In this document: piece by piece, positions 62,087-64,000 of the stretch
Numbering within the stretch: position 1 is the first letter of the stretch
How the letters are laid out: each line of letters opens with the position of its first letter
Origin: Uranotaenia lowii
Lineage: Eukaryota; Arthropoda; Insecta; Diptera; Culicidae
Length of the DNA stretch: 64,000 nt
Reading direction: 5' to 3'
Assembly: GCF_029784155.1 (NCBI RefSeq)
Contig: NC_073693.1
Span: 170,801,104 to 170,865,103 of the forward strand
Notes under the pieces: generated by a model
The model's input: the letters and a program-made list of their open reading frames with translations, nothing else
What the model was told of the DNA's origin: nothing
Databases searched by the model: none
Position numbers and translations under genes: made by a program

Positions 62087-62300
62087 GACCGTGGGCTAGA
62101 GGATAGCATTTAAGTCTTCTAAGCCAGAGGTCATGAGATCGAGTCTCGGTCACGGCATACATAGTACTCTCTCTGTGGGTTGGTGGTGTAAGCATTAGTC
62201 AGATGCTAGCCATTATATCACTGAAAGATGTACGCTTTAGTCTTAAGTAGAATTTCTGCAAAGAAACATGAAGTTTCACTAAGATCCTATATGTGTGTGT
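62087..62300 (+). mobile_element. Second tRNA-derived SINE family
   Basis: A tRNA-like head (GACCGTGGGCTAGAGGATAG, then box-B-like AGATCGAGTCTC at 62136, ending CACGGC) is followed by a non-tRNA body with CTCTCTCTGTGGGTTGG. It differs from the SINE at 60 kb. The end of the body is an estimate. Confidence 0.65.
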
Positions 62301-62303
62301 TCA

Positions 62304-63290
62304 TTTTTAAAAAAGCATTAAAATTAAAAAAATTGAAGCAGACGATCAACATTTGCTGCAAACGGTGATGAAAAATAATAATTTACATCTCCGCGTCGAC
62401 AGTTTTCAACCATTTTTTCCACCCCAACAACATCACTATTAGTAGGTACTTGCCGTTAAAACTTTCCTGCAGTGTTACAAAGGTTGGTCAAGAAACAAGC
62501 AGCTTCATTAATTTACTCATGAGACCTCGCTTCCGAATGAAACTTTAAGGAACCCAGAAAAAACCACAGCTTCCAGACGGCACATAAAATGCTCACGGAA
62601 ACCTCAAAACTTTACCAGATATATCTTTCACATTGAACATCCCGTTACCGGACACGAACCGTTCGCCGTAGCAAACCGAATCGAAAATGGTCGAAATTCG
62701 AAGGGAAGTGGTTCTTCTTCCGGTTCAATTCACCAGTCCCAACAACGTTGACGACGGACGATGATATTGCTGCAAGAAAGTTTTGCATCATGAAATTTCA
62801 AACTACACCCCCAGCTAAGCGTTGGGTTCCCAGCTTTCCCTCTTTTGACCATCTGTAACAAAGTGTGAAGAAAAGTTCTGGTGATTTTTATTTCCCTTTC
62901 ATAACCTCAACACGGTGACGGTGCGGCGCGGCTGGTGGGTTTGAAAAAAAGTGTTTGCATATAATATTTGTTCCTGGTTGGACTTTTGCCGACGACAGTT
63001 CGGTGACTCAAATGATGAATGTCATCGACTAGAACGCGGGTCAACTGGAAAAGTTGGGTGCCGGGGATCAATTTTCTTTTTAACAAATTTTCACATTTTG
63101 ATTTATTCTTTCCGGGTTTGGGTAGAGACGACGAAAAAGTTTTTGGTCCTGAACAGGAAAGATTTCGATTTCAAATTTTGATTAAATTCTCACTTCTGCT
63201 TCGACAATCGATGAATCGCAATTTAAAAGGGATGTCACCGACAATGATGAGATGTACTTGAGAAGTACTTGAACAACTTTACTTAAGTGA
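62304..63290. other. Unique DNA directly upstream of the luna exon
   Basis: Balanced composition, no repeat match in this window and no coding frame recognised. As the intron segment next to a developmental transcription-factor exon it is a candidate for enhancer content; this is inference only. Confidence 0.4.
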
Positions 63291-63312
63291 TTTTTTTTGT
63301 TTTTTTTTTCAG
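63287..63312 (+). promoter_or_regulatory. Splice acceptor of the luna exon
   Basis: A T-rich tract of about 20 bases ends in CAG at 63310-63312. Coding resumes at phase 0 with the TCYEMERYL residues that begin exon 2 in KLF6/7 genes. Confidence 0.85.
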
Positions 63313-64000
63313 ACTTGCTACGAGATGGAACGATACCTGAAAGATGAGCCAAAACTACAGACTTTCAAGAAGCTGCCAGCTGATCTAGACACACCATGGG
63401 ACCTGTTTGCCACGCCCGGACCAATTTCGGGCTGGAAAGTAGAAGTAGATTCGTATTGTTTAGAAGAGTTACACCTGAACGACAGGCACTCAGATTCACA
63501 CTCCAGTTCGTCATCCTCCTCGTCGTCGCCTTGTTCCGGATCTTGGGACAACAGTTCTGCGCTAAGTTGTGCGGTTGTGGTGAAAAAAGAACGTCTCGAT
63601 CCGGACGACGACGATGGTAACAATTCGGACAGTTACGACAACGACGAGCAAAGTGAAAAGTTCAGTAAAACCTTACACCATCATCATCACCATCACCACC
63701 ACCATCATCACCATCACCATCAGAACGCGATCGAATTAAGGCTAGTGGCACGAGCGACGACCTCCGACCTTCTACCAACTCTAACGCCTCCCTCCTCACC
63801 CGAATCGCATCTTAGTATAGGGAACAAAACCACCCAGACGACCTTGGCAGCAACAGTCAAAACGGAACCGGAAATCGCACTACTCGACCATCAGGGCGGC
63901 ATTCTGAGGGTATCGACGGGGACGGGGACGACGCATCTGCCACGAAATGCCGCCATCGTTCGATTGACCACGTCCAGCAGTAAAAACGGAACCGTGGGGT
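63313..64000 (+). CDS. luna: Kruppel-like factor KLF6/7 type (luna), internal exon, partial
   Basis: A zinc-finger transcription factor; this exon encodes part of the N-terminal regulatory region. There are 229 codons to the window edge, no stop and no in-frame break. Residues 1-14 (TCYEMERYLKDEPK) match the conserved KLF6/7 start of exon 2. WKVEVDSYCLEELHL is at 41-55, a run of nine Ser at 64-72, an acidic patch at 97-112, a run of 15 His at 122-136 (63676-63720) and LTPPSSPES at 157-165, the other KLF6/7 hallmark. VKKE and VKTE fit the SUMO-attachment pattern. The three C2H2 fingers and exon 1 lie outside the window. Other KLFs lack this combined start and TPPSSP pattern. Confidence 0.88.

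Noticed and set aside
63318..63623. 101-residue minus-strand frame opposite the luna exon
   Set aside because: Shadow of the real exon on the other strand; Ser-rich because of codon composition.
63676..63720. Histidine run taken as an engineered tag
   Set aside because: Mixed CAC/CAT codons, 15 residues long and inside a conserved KLF exon; a natural repeat.

Overview
The window looks like a piece of a large, AT-rich, transposon-packed dipteran genome, most likely a mosquito (Culicidae). The clues are intron-style host DNA with one recognisable insect host exon, a Jockey-type retrotransposon, tRNA-derived SINEs and many MITE-like families with TA or TTAA target sites. The mosquito assignment is an inference from this composition; the exon by itself only indicates an insect KLF6/7 gene.

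Host gene. The only host coding sequence I can support is at the far right (63313 to the window end, + strand). It is an internal exon of a Kruppel-like factor of the KLF6/7 type (luna in Drosophila), entered through a clear splice acceptor. The exon begins exactly where the second coding exon of KLF6/7 genes begins, so exon 1 lies upstream. I did not find it here, so much or all of the preceding 63 kb may be luna intron 1 or upstream DNA.

Layout. 1-5.9 kb: a nearly complete 4.5-kb Jockey-like LINE (two ORFs, one frameshift) inserted in a tRNA-derived SINE with a 12-bp target duplication. 5.9-12 kb: one interspersed repeat, then mostly unassigned DNA. 12.2-12.7 kb: an inverted pair of tRNA-like sequences. 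13.5-23.1 kb: two copies of a TIR element and three MITEs of about 940 bp. 22-25 kb: a decayed LTR retrotransposon (tRNA-Lys-type primer site, gag-like remnant) and a LINE fragment. 27-31 kb: nested MITEs. 32.3-36.0 kb: a decayed hAT-like transposon containing a broken LINE, which itself contains a GC-rich LTR-like insert. 37.1-39.1 kb: a 2-kb foldback element flanked by TTAA. 42-49 kb: a small dispersed repeat and a 5'-truncated LINE with target duplication. 51.4-58.6 kb: another MITE, a LINE whose 3' UTR is split by a 2.4-kb TTAA foldback element, a partial MITE and a small palindrome. 60-62 kb: two SINEs and two transposon fragments. 62.4-64 kb: unique DNA leading to the luna exon.

Interesting structure. 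Three TTAA-flanked elements with different termini share a GTCA-NNN-TGAC palindrome placed 16-17 bp inside one end. Several TA-flanked MITEs share length (939-950 bp) and an internal motif at about position 370 while differing in their end words. Gene-sparse stretches at 17.4-19.1, 26.1-27.5, 50.2-51.4, 52.4-53.0 and 62.4-63.1 kb are richer in GC and look non-repetitive; they are candidates for regulatory DNA. No CRISPR, rRNA or bacterial operon is present.
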